A DNA stretch of 9,688 nucleotides from Pseudomonas sp. (GCA_029240955.1 JARDZH010000031.1:1-9688); one strand, 5' to 3'; positions 1 to 6,592 are shown, numbered from the stretch's first letter. Notes: generated by a model from the sequence alone, not told the origin. Program-made: numbers and translations.

Positions 1-86
1 TGGCCGCCATACATCTTCACGCCAAGGCGTTTGGCTTCTGAGTCGCGACCGTTACGGGTACTACCACCAGCTTTTTTGTGTGCCAT
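1..86 (-). CDS. rpmA: 50S ribosomal protein L27, N-terminal part (runs off window)
   Basis: The reverse strand reads MAHKKAGGSTRNGRDSEAKR and continues LGVKMYGG, the highly conserved start of bacterial L27. Only 28 of about 85 codons are present; the rest lies beyond base 1. L27 sits near the peptidyl transferase centre, and its flexible N-terminus reaches the P-site tRNA. The start ATG (84-86) follows a GGAGA ribosome binding site at 95-99. The gene lies 32 bases after the rplU stop on the same strand, with no terminator between them, so the two are presumably co-transcribed as in most bacteria. The N-terminus starts directly with MAHKKAGG, without the cleaved extension found in Firmicutes L27. 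Confidence 0.97.
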   Translation of the reverse strand, partial: MAHKKAGGSTRNGRDSEAKRLGVKMYGG

Positions 87-118
87 GAGTCAATTCTCCA
101 AATGAGGATTAGGCTGAA

Positions 119-430
119 TTAAGCCTGAATACCTGTGATTTTGATCTCGGTGTACCACTGGCGGTGGCCCATACGCTTCATGTGGTGCTTACGACGACGG
201 AACTTGATGATGCGAACCTTATCGTGACGACCTTGCGAAACCACTTCAGCCACAACGGTAGCGCCAGCAACAACTGGAGCACCGATATTGACGTCGTCGC
301 CATTGCCAACCAGCAGGACGCGGTCAAAAGTGACGGATTCGCCAGTAGCGATTTCCAGTTTTTCGATTTTCAGGTATTCACCTGGGGCGACTTTGTACTG
401 CTTGCCACCGGTAACAATTACTGCGTACAT
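119..430 (-). CDS. rplU: 50S ribosomal protein L21
   Basis: A 103-residue protein beginning [14 protein letters not shown] and ending [12 protein letters not shown], the full usual length of L21. L21 binds 23S rRNA in the large subunit. The basic stretch around residues 72-90 ([20 protein letters not shown]) is the typical rRNA-binding end of the family. I chose the ATG at 428-430 because it gives the family N-terminus and follows a CGGAGA ribosome binding site 6-7 bases upstream. The frame stays open to 631, but the extra 67 residues do not look like L21. It is the first gene of the rplU-rpmA operon, with its promoter at 564-592 and a leader of about 126 bases. Confidence 0.98.
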   Translation of the reverse strand: MYAVIVTGGKQYKVAPGEYLKIEKLEIATGESVTFDRVLLVGNGDDVNIGAPVVAGATVVAEVVSQGRHDKVRIIKFRRRKHHMKRMGHRQWYTEIKITGIQA

Positions 431-563
431 GGTATTTCTCCGAAAATCCTGCTCACCCAGCTCTTTATAGGAAGAGTATCGGCTGGCATGGCTGCACAGG
501 GCTGGAACGGCCTGGTGTGCAATTGCGTAAGGCAGGTGCTGCCCAGGAAAGTTAGGGTGCGCG

Positions 564-592
564 ATTGTACGCAAGGACAATCCTGCTTGCAA
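564..592 (-). promoter_or_regulatory. sigma-70 promoter for rplU-rpmA
   Basis: On the reverse strand TTGCAA (587-592) and TACAAT (564-569) are separated by exactly 17 bases, matching 4 of 6 and 5 of 6 consensus positions. Initiation would fall near 556-557, giving a leader of about 126 bases before rplU. The match is seen in the sequence; promoter activity is inferred. Confidence 0.75.
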
Positions 593-610
593 GGGGCCGC
601 TCGTCACGCC

Positions 611-639
611 TTGACACGCTCTACCCCGCAACCTAGCAT
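611..639 (+). promoter_or_regulatory. sigma-70 promoter for ispB
   Basis: A perfect TTGACA (611-616) and TAGCAT (634-639) are separated by 17 bases. Initiation near 646 would leave about 26 bases to the ispB ATG. Its -35 box lies only 18 bases from the -35 box of the rplU promoter, so the two promoters stand back to back. Confidence 0.75.
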
Positions 640-671
640 GCGGCGCAATCTATCCGGAGCACGTGTCGCTG

Positions 672-1640
672 ATGCAACCCCAAGCCTTCTACCGCGCGGT
701 GGCGGACGACTTTAGTGCCGTTGACCTTATCATCAAGAAGCAGCTGACGTCGCGTGTGCCGCTTGTCTCGAAAATCGGCGATTACATCACTTCTGCCGGC
801 GGCAAGCGCCTGCGTCCGCTGCTGGTGCTGCTGTGTGGCAAGGCGCTGGGCCGCGAAGGCGACGATGTGCGTCTGCTGTCTGCCACCATCGAATTCCTGC
901 ACACCGCCACCTTGCTGCATGACGACGTCGTCGACATGTCCGGCATGCGCCGCGGCCGTTCCACCGCCAACGCACTGTGGGGCAACGCACCCAGCGTTCT
1001 GGTCGGCGACTTCCTTTATTCCCGCTCCTTCGAAATGATGGTCGAGCTGGGCTCCATGCCGGTCATGCAGATCCTGTCCAAGGCTACGCGCGTGATCGCC
1101 GAGGGCGAAGTGCTGCAGCTGTCCAAGGTACGTGACGCCAGCACCACCGAAGAAACCTACATGGAGGTCATTCGCGGCAAGACCGCCATGCTGTTCGAAG
1201 CATCCACTCACAGCGCTGCGGCCCTGTGCGGTGCGACCGAAGAGCAGAGCGAAGCGTTGCGTACCTTCGGTGATCACCTGGGCGTGGCCTTCCAGCTGGT
1301 CGATGACCTGCTCGACTACCGTGGCGACGCAGAAACCCTGGGCAAGAACGTCGGCGACGATCTGGCCGAAGGCAAGCCTACCCTGCCGCTGATCTACACC
1401 ATGCGCGAAGGCACACCCGAGCAGGCTGCACTGGTTCGTCAGGCCATTCAGAAAGGCGGACTCGAAGACCTCGAAAGCATTCGCAACGCTGTCGAGAGCG
1501 CCGGCGCGCTGGACTACACGGCCAATCTGGCCCGCGACTTCGCAGCGCGCGCCATCGCCTGTCTCGAAGTATTGCCGCCGAGCGAATACCGTGACGCGCT
1601 GGTCGAGTTGAGTGAGTTTGCGGTAGCGCGTACTCACTGA
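672..1640 (+). CDS. ispB: Octaprenyl/solanesyl diphosphate synthase (long-chain trans-polyprenyl synthase)
   Basis: A 322-residue enzyme that adds isopentenyl diphosphate units to an allylic primer to make the ubiquinone side chain; in pseudomonads this is normally the nine-unit chain. Both aspartate-rich motifs are present: LLHDDVVD with D84, D85 and D88, and LVDDLLDY with D211, D212 and D215. The substrate motif GGKRLRP is near residue 43, and GKNVGDD...EGK spans about 224-235. The fifth residue before the first motif is A79, a small residue as expected for a long-product enzyme. The ATG at 672 gives MQPQAFYRAV, the usual pseudomonad start. A GTG at 663 would add three residues but lies only three bases after the GGAG at 656-659, so it is the less likely start, though the ATG spacing of 12 is long. 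It is divergent from rplU, a common arrangement in gammaproteobacteria. Confidence 0.96.
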   Translation: MQPQAFYRAVADDFSAVDLIIKKQLTSRVPLVSKIGDYITSAGGKRLRPLLVLLCGKALGREGDDVRLLSATIEFLHTATLLHDDVVDMSGMRRGRSTANALWGNAPSVLVGDFLYSRSFEMMVELGSMPVMQILSKATRVIAEGEVLQLSKVRDASTTEETYMEVIRGKTAMLFEASTHSAAALCGATEEQSEALRTFGDHLGVAFQLVDDLLDYRGDAETLGKNVGDDLAEGKPTLPLIYTMREGTPEQAALVRQAIQKGGLEDLESIRNAVESAGALDYTANLARDFAARAIACLEVLPPSEYRDALVELSEFAVARTH

Positions 1641-1657
1641 TTCGCCGTCAGCGTTCG

Positions 1658-1685
1658 AAAACCCGTCCTTGTGGCGGGTTTTTTA
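1658..1685 (+). terminator. Rho-independent terminator of ispB
   Basis: AAAACCCG (1658-1665) pairs with CGGGTTTT (1675-1682), with CC/GG pairing inside and a TTGT loop, and a run of six T ends at 1684. It begins 18 bases after the ispB stop codon. Confidence 0.88.
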
Positions 1686-1722
1686 TTGGGTAATGCCTTA
1701 GCAGATGCAGCGCCTGAACTGC

Positions 1723-1796
1723 CGCTTCGCCAGCAAGCTGTTGTGGCTCCTAGAGATACAGATCGGCAAACGTAGGAGCGCGCTTGCCCGCAACGG
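1723..1796. repeat. Degenerate pair of REP elements (inverted)
   Basis: The right half at 1772-1791 reads GTAGGAGCGCGCTTGCCCGC, a standard Pseudomonas REP. The left half (about 1725-1750) is the opposite orientation: TCGCCAGCAAGCTG, then GGCTCCTA after an extra TTGT that breaks the usual palindrome. Two opposed REPs with a short spacer form the REPIN arrangement mobilised by RAYT transposases. No RAYT gene is in the window. The pair lies in the non-coding space after the ispB terminator. Confidence 0.72.
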
Positions 1797-1832
1797 GCTC
1801 ACACCAAACGACCGTTCGGCGCAAAATGCGAA

Positions 1833-1860
1833 TTGATCTCAAATAGTCGCTTGCTATTAT
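1833..1860 (+). promoter_or_regulatory. Promoter of the small ORF
   Basis: TTGATC (1833-1838) and TATTAT (1855-1860) are spaced by 16 bases, with a TGC just before the -10. They match consensus at 4 of 6 and 5 of 6 positions. Initiation near 1867 would fall inside the Fur-like operator. Confidence 0.6.
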
Positions 1861-1863
1861 GCT

Positions 1864-1882
1864 GATAGGAATTATTCTCATC
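1864..1882 (+). promoter_or_regulatory. Candidate Fur (iron repressor) operator
   Basis: The core TAGGAATTATTCTCA (1866-1880) matches the 7-1-7 Fur-type palindrome TGAGAAT-N-ATTCTCA at all but two informative positions, both in the left arm. It begins just downstream of the -10 box and covers the expected start of transcription, a typical place for a repressor. The pattern is seen in the sequence; Fur binding is inferred. Confidence 0.55.
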
Positions 1883-1904
1883 TAACCAAAGCAGGAGATG
1901 AGAC

Positions 1905-2147
1905 ATGACTTACTTGATCGATGCATGGCTGGACCGCCCACATCCGTACCTGCGGATTCTCCACCGGGAAACCGGCGAGGTCTGTGCTGTGCTGGAAGAG
2001 GAAGCGTTGGAGGAGCTGCGGGATCAGGGTGACCTGGATGTGAACAGTCTGAGCTCCAGCGAACCGGTGGTGCTTAAGGAAATGGTCCGCAACCTGTTCC
2101 TGTTCTGTTACGCGCGGGCGTTGCGTCCGATGGCTGAGTTGCACTGA
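1905..2147 (+). CDS. Small conserved hypothetical protein (PA4570-like), probably iron-regulated
   Basis: An 80-residue acidic protein starting MTYLIDAWLDRPHPYLRILH. An AGGAG at 1893-1897 lies 7 bases before the ATG. There is no signal peptide or clear membrane segment, so it is probably cytoplasmic. Visible features are an acidic stretch (EEEALEELRD, residues 31-40), two cysteines (C27, C68) and a hydrophobic aromatic patch LFLFCYARAL near the C-terminus. It resembles the small ORF PA4570 that follows ispB in P. aeruginosa, which I recall being reported among genes induced by iron starvation; that agrees with the Fur-like site in its promoter. I know no biochemical function. It stands alone between the ispB terminator and the converging fklB-type gene. 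Confidence 0.85.
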   Translation: MTYLIDAWLDRPHPYLRILHRETGEVCAVLEEEALEELRDQGDLDVNSLSSSEPVVLKEMVRNLFLFCYARALRPMAELH

Positions 2148-2162
2148 ACATGGAGCCGGTAC

Positions 2163-2207
2163 AAAAACGCGAATGCCGGGCGGATCGGTGCGATTCCCCC
2201 GGCATTC
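2163..2207 (-). terminator. Terminator of the FKBP gene
   Basis: GAATGCCGGG (2171-2180) and CCCGGCATTC (2198-2207) form a perfect 10-base-pair stem around a 17-base loop. Read on the reverse strand, the stem is followed by GCGTTTTTGT (2161-2170), so it suits the leftward FKBP gene. The forward side has no T run, so it would serve the small ORF less well, although the hairpin lies between two converging genes. Confidence 0.7.
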
Positions 2208-2228
2208 ATCTGTAACGGCTGACAGCGA

Positions 2229-2846
2229 TTACAGAACGTCCAGCAGTTCCACGTCGAACACCAGAACGCTGTGCGGCGGGATGCTGCCGACGCCTTGAGC
2301 GCCGTAAGCCAGCTCGCTCGGCACGTACAGACGCCATTTGCTACCCGCGTTCATCAGCTGCAGCGCTTCGGTCCAGCCGGCAATCACACCGCTGACCGGG
2401 AATTCCGCCGGCTCGCCACGCTCGTAGGAGCTGTCGAACACGGTGCCGTCGATCAGCATGCCGTGGTAATGGGTGCGGACCTGATCTTCACGGGTCGGCT
2501 TGGCGCCTTCGCCTGCGGTCAGCACTTCAAACTGCAGACCCGAAGCCAAGGTGGTCACGCCTTCGCGCTTGCCATTCTCAGCCAGGTACGCCACGCCGGC
2601 GCCTGCTGCTTTTTCAGCCTTGGCAGCGGCCTCAGCCTGCATGACTTCGCGGATCACTTTGAAGCTGGCAGACATTTCTTCCTGGCCAACACGGCTTGGC
2701 AGGCTGTTGAACGCGTCGGTCAGGCCGGCCAGGATCGCATCAAGGCTGACACCCGGTGGTGGGTTGTCGCGCAGTTGGTCACCCAGCTGACGGCCGATGC
2801 CGTAGCTGACGCGCGTTTCGTCGGTGGACAGATTGACTTCGGACAT
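2229..2846 (-). CDS. fklB: FKBP-type peptidyl-prolyl cis-trans isomerase (FklB/FkpA class)
   Basis: A 205-residue protein that catalyses cis-trans isomerisation of X-Pro bonds. Residues 1 to about 100 are a helical N-terminal dimerisation domain (SYGIGRQLGDQLR..., then an Ala/Lys-rich helix around 65-85). The FKBP catalytic domain runs from about 110 to 205. The active-pocket residues are visible: Y127, F137-D138, F149, V154-I155, W158 and Y181 in ELAYG. It ends HSVLVFDVELLDVL, the usual final strand. There is no signal peptide, so it is cytoplasmic like E. coli FklB rather than periplasmic like FkpA. I chose the ATG at 2844-2846 because GGAG (2854-2857) lies 7 bases upstream and MSEVNLSTDE is the family start; the in-frame ATG at 2877-2879 gives an extension unlike the family. 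Confidence 0.94.
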   Translation of the reverse strand: MSEVNLSTDETRVSYGIGRQLGDQLRDNPPPGVSLDAILAGLTDAFNSLPSRVGQEEMSASFKVIREVMQAEAAAKAEKAAGAGVAYLAENGKREGVTTLASGLQFEVLTAGEGAKPTREDQVRTHYHGMLIDGTVFDSSYERGEPAEFPVSGVIAGWTEALQLMNAGSKWRLYVPSELAYGAQGVGSIPPHSVLVFDVELLDVL

Positions 2847-2921
2847 GACGCTGCTCCGCAGAGGGGCGCGGCTCGACACAACGATCAGCCTGACGGCCTG
2901 CGTGTCGCGACGCCCCGAAAC

Positions 2922-2956
2922 AAAAGGGCAGGCAGACTAGCACAATTGCCCCTGCC
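2922..2956 (-). terminator. Weak terminator-like hairpin between UPF0114 and FKBP genes
   Basis: On the reverse strand GGCAGG (2951-2956) pairs with CCTGCC (2927-2932) across an 18-base loop, and CTTTTGTTT follows. The stem is short and competes with another possible stem (GCCGCCC/GGGCGGC, 2954-2977). It may only partly separate the two leftward genes. Confidence 0.35.
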
Positions 2957-2992
2957 GCCCCACTCCGTCACGGGCGGCGTCGGGCAAAAGGT

Positions 2993-3481
2993 TCAGTGCT
3001 TGGTGACTTTATCGAGGTAGCCCATGGCGCACGCAGACACCACGAACGTCATGTGAATGATGACGTACCACTTGAGGTGCTCGGCTTCGATGTTGGCGGC
3101 GTCCATGAACACGCGCAGCAAGTGAATCGAGGAGATGGCAACGATGGAAGCTGCCACTTTCATCTTCAGCGACGAAGAGTCCATGGTGCCCAGCCAGTTG
3201 AGCTTTTCCTTGCTTTCATCGATATCGAGCTGAGAAACGAAGTTTTCGTAGCCGGAGATCATCACCATCACCAGCAACCCGCCGACCAGCGCCATGTCGA
3301 TCAACGACAGCAGCACCAGAATCAGATCGGCCTCAGCCAGGGAGAAGACATTGGGCAGAACGTGAAAGATCTCTTGAAAGAACTTCAGAGACAGTGCCAG
3401 CAAACCGAGGGAAAGGCCAAAGTAGATCGGGGCCAAGAGCCACCTGGATGCGTACATGGCATTTTCAAAAAAACGTTCCAT
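2993..3481 (-). CDS. UPF0114 family integral membrane protein (YqhA-like)
   Basis: A 162-residue protein of the UPF0114 (TIGR00645, YqhA) family, whose biochemical role I do not know. Four membrane segments are visible at about residues 14-34, 52-76, 107-126 and 137-155. They are joined by a polar loop (residues 80-105) rich in Asp, Glu, Lys and Ser. The family motif SGYENFV (76-82) follows the second segment. Length and N-terminus ([20 protein letters not shown]) match the pseudomonad members such as PA4574. The ribosome binding site is weak (GGCGAG about 6 bases upstream). A TATACT at 3514-3519 (reverse strand) could be its -10 box, though the -35 is poor. It lies between a small hypothetical gene and the FKBP gene, all leftward, with gaps of 87 and 146 bases. 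Confidence 0.93.
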   Translation of the reverse strand: MERFFENAMYASRWLLAPIYFGLSLGLLALSLKFFQEIFHVLPNVFSLAEADLILVLLSLIDMALVGGLLVMVMISGYENFVSQLDIDESKEKLNWLGTMDSSSLKMKVAASIVAISSIHLLRVFMDAANIEAEHLKWYVIIHMTFVVSACAMGYLDKVTKH

Positions 3482-3568
3482 TGCGACTCGCCAGAGAATG
3501 AAAAAGACGGGCGAGTATATCAGCGAGAACAGTGAGCTCTAACCCTGCGACGAAATACCGCAGACTTC

Positions 3569-3898
3569 CTAGAAAGGCGACGAGCGTTGATAGGCCGCAA
3601 GATCGCTGTTGATCCGGCGCAGCTCGCTTTGCAGATGCAGACTCCAGATCGGCACGTCGTCGGTGAGCTGATAGCCGTGCAACGACAGACTTTCAGCGAT
3701 GGCCGTCAGCACCGCTTCCGCCGCCAGCAGACCGGTGAACGGCCCTTGAGACTTGATCGCCGACGGTTGCTCGCCTGACATCCCTGCGGCGAACAACAGC
3801 ATCCACATGCCGCTGTCTCCGCAAAGCGGGCGGACAGAGCATTCGATACGAGTCATCAGGCCCAGACATTGACGGGTAAGGCAGAGGCTACGCGACAT
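3569..3898 (-). CDS. Small conserved hypothetical protein with four N-terminal cysteines
   Basis: A 109-residue protein, similar as far as I recall to PA4575-type proteins restricted to pseudomonads; the function is unknown. The start is well supported by GAGGAG (3905-3910, read in reverse), 6 bases before the ATG. Cysteines lie at residues 6, 11, 20 and 26, giving spacing C-x4-C-x8-C-x5-C. The pattern might hold a metal or a disulfide, but it matches no motif I can name. A short hydrophobic stretch (MWMLLFAAGM, 31-40) is followed by a conserved-looking GEQPSAIKSQGPF (42-54). The C-terminal half is amphipathic, ending SLHLQSELRRINSDLAAYQR. There is no signal peptide. It lies downstream of the Lon-like gene, 173 bases away, with a stem-loop in its leader. 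Confidence 0.82.
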   Translation of the reverse strand: MSRSLCLTRQCLGLMTRIECSVRPLCGDSGMWMLLFAAGMSGEQPSAIKSQGPFTGLLAAEAVLTAIAESLSLHGYQLTDDVPIWSLHLQSELRRINSDLAAYQRSSPF

Positions 3899-3926
3899 GG
3901 CGAGCTCCTCGTGAGTGAGGGTCTTG

Positions 3927-3949
3927 TCCTCCCAGGTTGAACGGGAGGA
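3927..3949 (-). other. Stem-loop in the leader of the small hypothetical gene
   Basis: TCCTCCC (3927-3933) and GGGAGGA (3943-3949) form a perfect 7-base-pair stem with a 9-base loop. It lies 16 bases upstream of the GAGGAG ribosome binding site, and no T run follows, so it is not a terminator. The TCCTC strand could also pair with GAGGA of the ribosome binding site. A switch of that kind is inference. Confidence 0.4.
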
Positions 3950-4027
3950 TGCGCCAGTTCATCTGGCCACTCTTGTAATCATTCAGGATAGAAGAAAAGT
4001 GGCGCGCGAAAGACAAGCCGGATGAAC

Positions 4028-4060
4028 GGGAGCCGGGCGATCGAGGATCGTCCGGCCCCC
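4028..4060 (-). terminator. Long hairpin after the Lon-like gene, probable terminator
   Basis: A nearly continuous stem has arms 4028-4042 and 4046-4060: GGG, GCCGG and CGATC pair with GATCG, CCGGC and CCC, with two single mismatches and a GAG loop. It lies 11 bases after the leftward stop codon. On the reverse strand it is followed by a T-rich but interrupted stretch (GTTCATCCGGCTTGTCTTT), so termination may be incomplete. Confidence 0.5.
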
Positions 4061-4071
4061 TCCAGGACCTG

Positions 4072-6507
4072 TCAGGCTTTGAGTTCAGGTTGAAGTTGAG
4101 CCGGTTCCTTTTCCAGCTCTTCCTTGAGGTCTTCGTCGCTGAGCATTTGCGCAATGTCACGCAGCCGCTCGACGACCCTGGCGTTCACGCTGCCGTCCGG
4201 GAACTCGCCGTTCTCGTCAGGCTCACCGGCGGGCTCGCCGACCAGCAGGCTCAGGGCTTCGTCAGCCTGGCTGACCGCGTAGACGTGGAACTGGCCGTCG
4301 CGCACTGCTTGCAGCACCCGCTCATCGAGCATCAGCGTCGACACGTTGGCCTTGGGAATGATCGCGCCCTGCTCCCCGGTCAGACCGCGCGCTTCGCACA
4401 GTCGGAAGAACCCTTCGATCTTCTCGTTGACCCCGCCCACGGCCTGCACTTCACCGAACTGGTTGATCGACCCGGTGATGGCGAAGCACTGCTTGAGCGG
4501 TGTCCGCGACAAGGCTGAAATCAGCGTGCAGACCTCGCCCAGCGAAGCGCTGTCGCCGTCGACGTAACCGTAGGACTGCTCCAATGCGATGCTGGCCGAG
4601 ATCGCCAGTGGAAACTCCTGAGCGTAACGACTGCCCAGATACCCGGTCAGGATCATCACGCCCTTGGAGTGGATCGGCTGGCCGAGATTGACCTCGCGTT
4701 CGATATCGACAATGCCGCTGCCGCCCGGGTACACCGTGGCGGAGATGCGCGCCGGAACCCCGAACGCCGAATCCCCGACTTCGAGTACGGTCAGCCCGTT
4801 GCACTTGCCCACCGCCGCGCCGTCGGTGTCGATCAGAATGATCCCCGCCAGCATGTCATCGAGAATCCGCGCCGACACCCGTCCGGTACGCGTGGCCTTG
4901 GCCTTGAGCGCACGCTCGATGTGGCCGGCATCGGTCTGTTCTTCGTTGGCGAGCTGCCGAATGAAATCCGCCTCGCTGACGAGCTGAAACAGGTCACCAA
5001 TGCGCGCCGACAGACGCCCCTGATGCTCGGCAAGACGTGCGCTGTACGTCGCCAGACGCGCCACCGCGTCGGCGGTCAACGGCGCCATGCCTTCTTCCGA
5101 AGTGCGGGTTTTCAGCAGCTGCGCGAACTGTTCCAGGGTCTCGTCGACCATCGGAATCTCTTCGTCGAAGTCGACCAGCACGCGAAACATCTCCTGGAAA
5201 TCCGGATCCAGGTCTTGCAGCGTGTAGTACAGCGAGCGGGAACCGATGATGACGATCTTCACGTTCCACGGAATGACCTGAGGCGTGAGCGTCACCGTTG
5301 CCAGCCGACCCATTTCGCCCAGCGGCGATTCCATTTTCAGCTTGCGCGATTGCAGGGTGCGCTTGAGGGCGTCCCAGACAAACGGCTCAGTGAGCATCTT
5401 TTCCGCTTCCAGAATCAGGAAGCCGCCATTCGCCCGATGCAAGGCGCCGGGGCGCAGTTGGCGGTAGGTCGTGTACAGCGCGCCCTGGTCGGTGCTGTAT
5501 TCGATGCGACCGAACAGGTTGTCGTAGGTCGGGTGCGGCTCGAACACCACCGGCGCGCCGCCGTCTCGGGTGTGGCCCACGACCAGACTAGGGCCGTATT
5601 GCTCTTCCAGCAGCTTGCGCGCCTGCGCGTCGGTCTTGCTGTCATCGACCAGTTGTTCGACCACGGTCTTGAGCAGATAAACCTGCACGGCTTGCAAGTA
5701 AGCGCAGACGGCCGCGTTCTCGGCGTATTTTTCCGACAGCGGCGCCAGCAACGGCTGGAGGGTCAGGATGATGGTTTCTTCGTTCAACTGGCGCAGCTGG
5801 TTGCTCGATTCGCGCTTCCACTGCGGCAGGCTGGCCAACTCTTCGTTCAGCCGCTCTTCGAGCCCTGCAATGTCGTCGTGAAAACGCTCACGTTCGGCTT
5901 CCGGCAATTGAGAGAACTCGGCCTCGTCCAGCGCCTTGCCGTCGGCCATCGGGGTGAACGCGATGTTGGAGCTGTCGCGGTACAGCGCAATCCCCTTCTC
6001 CAGCGCCAGACGCTCGATGACGTCCAGAGCGCGGTCGTAACGCTGGTTGAATGCGCGATCGATGGCGCTCTTTTTTTGCTGGTAGGAAGGATGCTCAAAG
6101 ACTGCCGGGAAAGTCGCCAGCAGGTTGTCGATGAGGCCACCGATATCGGCCATGAATTCGTGGGCACTGCCAGGCGGCAGCTCCAGCGCTCGAGGCTCGC
6201 GCGGCTCGTCGAAATTGTTGACGTAGACCCAGTCCGGCGGGGTCTGCATGCGCTTGGCTTCGGCCTTGAGGTAGCGTTTGACGAACGAAAAGCGGCCAGT
6301 GCCCGGCTCGCCCATCACAAAAACGTTGTAGCCGGGCCGCGGCATGGCGACCCCGAATTGCAGCGCTTCTACAGCTCGCTCCTGGCCGAGCACACCCCGA
6401 AATGGTTCCAGATCATTGGTCGTCGAAAAGCTGAACTGTTCAGCGGAAAACGGACGTGTCAGCGCGTCGGGCGCTAGACGAAGGCTGGCTGCTACGGAAT
6501 CGGGCAT
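4072..6507 (-). CDS. Lon-family ATP-dependent-type protease (AAA_32 / LonB-like, YcbZ-LonH relative)
   Basis: An 811-residue protein, longer than E. coli YcbZ (about 590). The N-terminal half is the AAA_32 type ATPase region: LEPFRGVLGQERAVEAL (33-49), then VFVMGEPGTGRFSF (62-75) at the Walker A position, and GGFLILEAE (361-369) at the Walker B position, with a long helical insert (about 140-300) between them. The Walker A Lys and Ser/Thr are replaced by Arg72 and Phe73. The C-terminal Lon protease domain (about 560-755) carries the catalytic dyad Ser653 in GDSASLGE and Lys696 in VGGVNEKIEGF. Their spacing of 43 equals that of E. coli Lon S679-K722. The last 55 residues are acidic and probably flexible. 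The start ATG (6505-6507) follows AAGGA 6 bases upstream. It is soluble and cytoplasmic; I see no LonB membrane segments. The substrate is unknown. Confidence 0.93.
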   Translation of the reverse strand: MPDSVAASLRLAPDALTRPFSAEQFSFSTTNDLEPFRGVLGQERAVEALQFGVAMPRPGYNVFVMGEPGTGRFSFVKRYLKAEAKRMQTPPDWVYVNNFDEPREPRALELPPGSAHEFMADIGGLIDNLLATFPAVFEHPSYQQKKSAIDRAFNQRYDRALDVIERLALEKGIALYRDSSNIAFTPMADGKALDEAEFSQLPEAERERFHDDIAGLEERLNEELASLPQWKRESSNQLRQLNEETIILTLQPLLAPLSEKYAENAAVCAYLQAVQVYLLKTVVEQLVDDSKTDAQARKLLEEQYGPSLVVGHTRDGGAPVVFEPHPTYDNLFGRIEYSTDQGALYTTYRQLRPGALHRANGGFLILEAEKMLTEPFVWDALKRTLQSRKLKMESPLGEMGRLATVTLTPQVIPWNVKIVIIGSRSLYYTLQDLDPDFQEMFRVLVDFDEEIPMVDETLEQFAQLLKTRTSEEGMAPLTADAVARLATYSARLAEHQGRLSARIGDLFQLVSEADFIRQLANEEQTDAGHIERALKAKATRTGRVSARILDDMLAGIILIDTDGAAVGKCNGLTVLEVGDSAFGVPARISATVYPGGSGIVDIEREVNLGQPIHSKGVMILTGYLGSRYAQEFPLAISASIALEQSYGYVDGDSASLGEVCTLISALSRTPLKQCFAITGSINQFGEVQAVGGVNEKIEGFFRLCEARGLTGEQGAIIPKANVSTLMLDERVLQAVRDGQFHVYAVSQADEALSLLVGEPAGEPDENGEFPDGSVNARVVERLRDIAQMLSDEDLKEELEKEPAQLQPELKA

Positions 6508-6592
6508 CAGTGTTCCTTACATCATGCGGGGCAGATGTCGGCATTCTGGCGCTCGCCGGACAAGACTTGCAAGGCGCTCGCGTTCCGAATGA

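Noticed and set aside
431..631. Longer rplU start giving a 170-residue protein
   Set aside because: The extra 67 residues do not resemble L21, the promoter at 564-592 lies inside the extension, and the ATG at 428-430 has a good ribosome binding site.
663..671. GTG start three codons before the chosen ispB ATG
   Set aside because: It would be only three bases from the GGAG motif, too close for normal initiation, and the family N-terminus begins MQPQAF. It cannot be fully excluded because the ATG spacing is somewhat long.
633..1637. A 334-codon open frame on the minus strand over ispB
   Set aside because: The other strand is an intact polyprenyl synthase with both aspartate motifs; the antisense frame shows only shadow composition.
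2954..2977. Alternative hairpin GCCGCCC/GGGCGGC after the UPF0114 gene
   Set aside because: No T run follows it on either strand, and it competes with the slightly better terminator-like stem next to it.
4669..6477. A 602-codon open frame on the plus strand opposite the Lon-like gene
   Set aside because: It is a shadow of a GC-rich gene. It has no ribosome binding site, its composition is rich in Arg, Gln, Val and His with no recognisable domain, and the opposite strand codes for a clear Lon-family protein.
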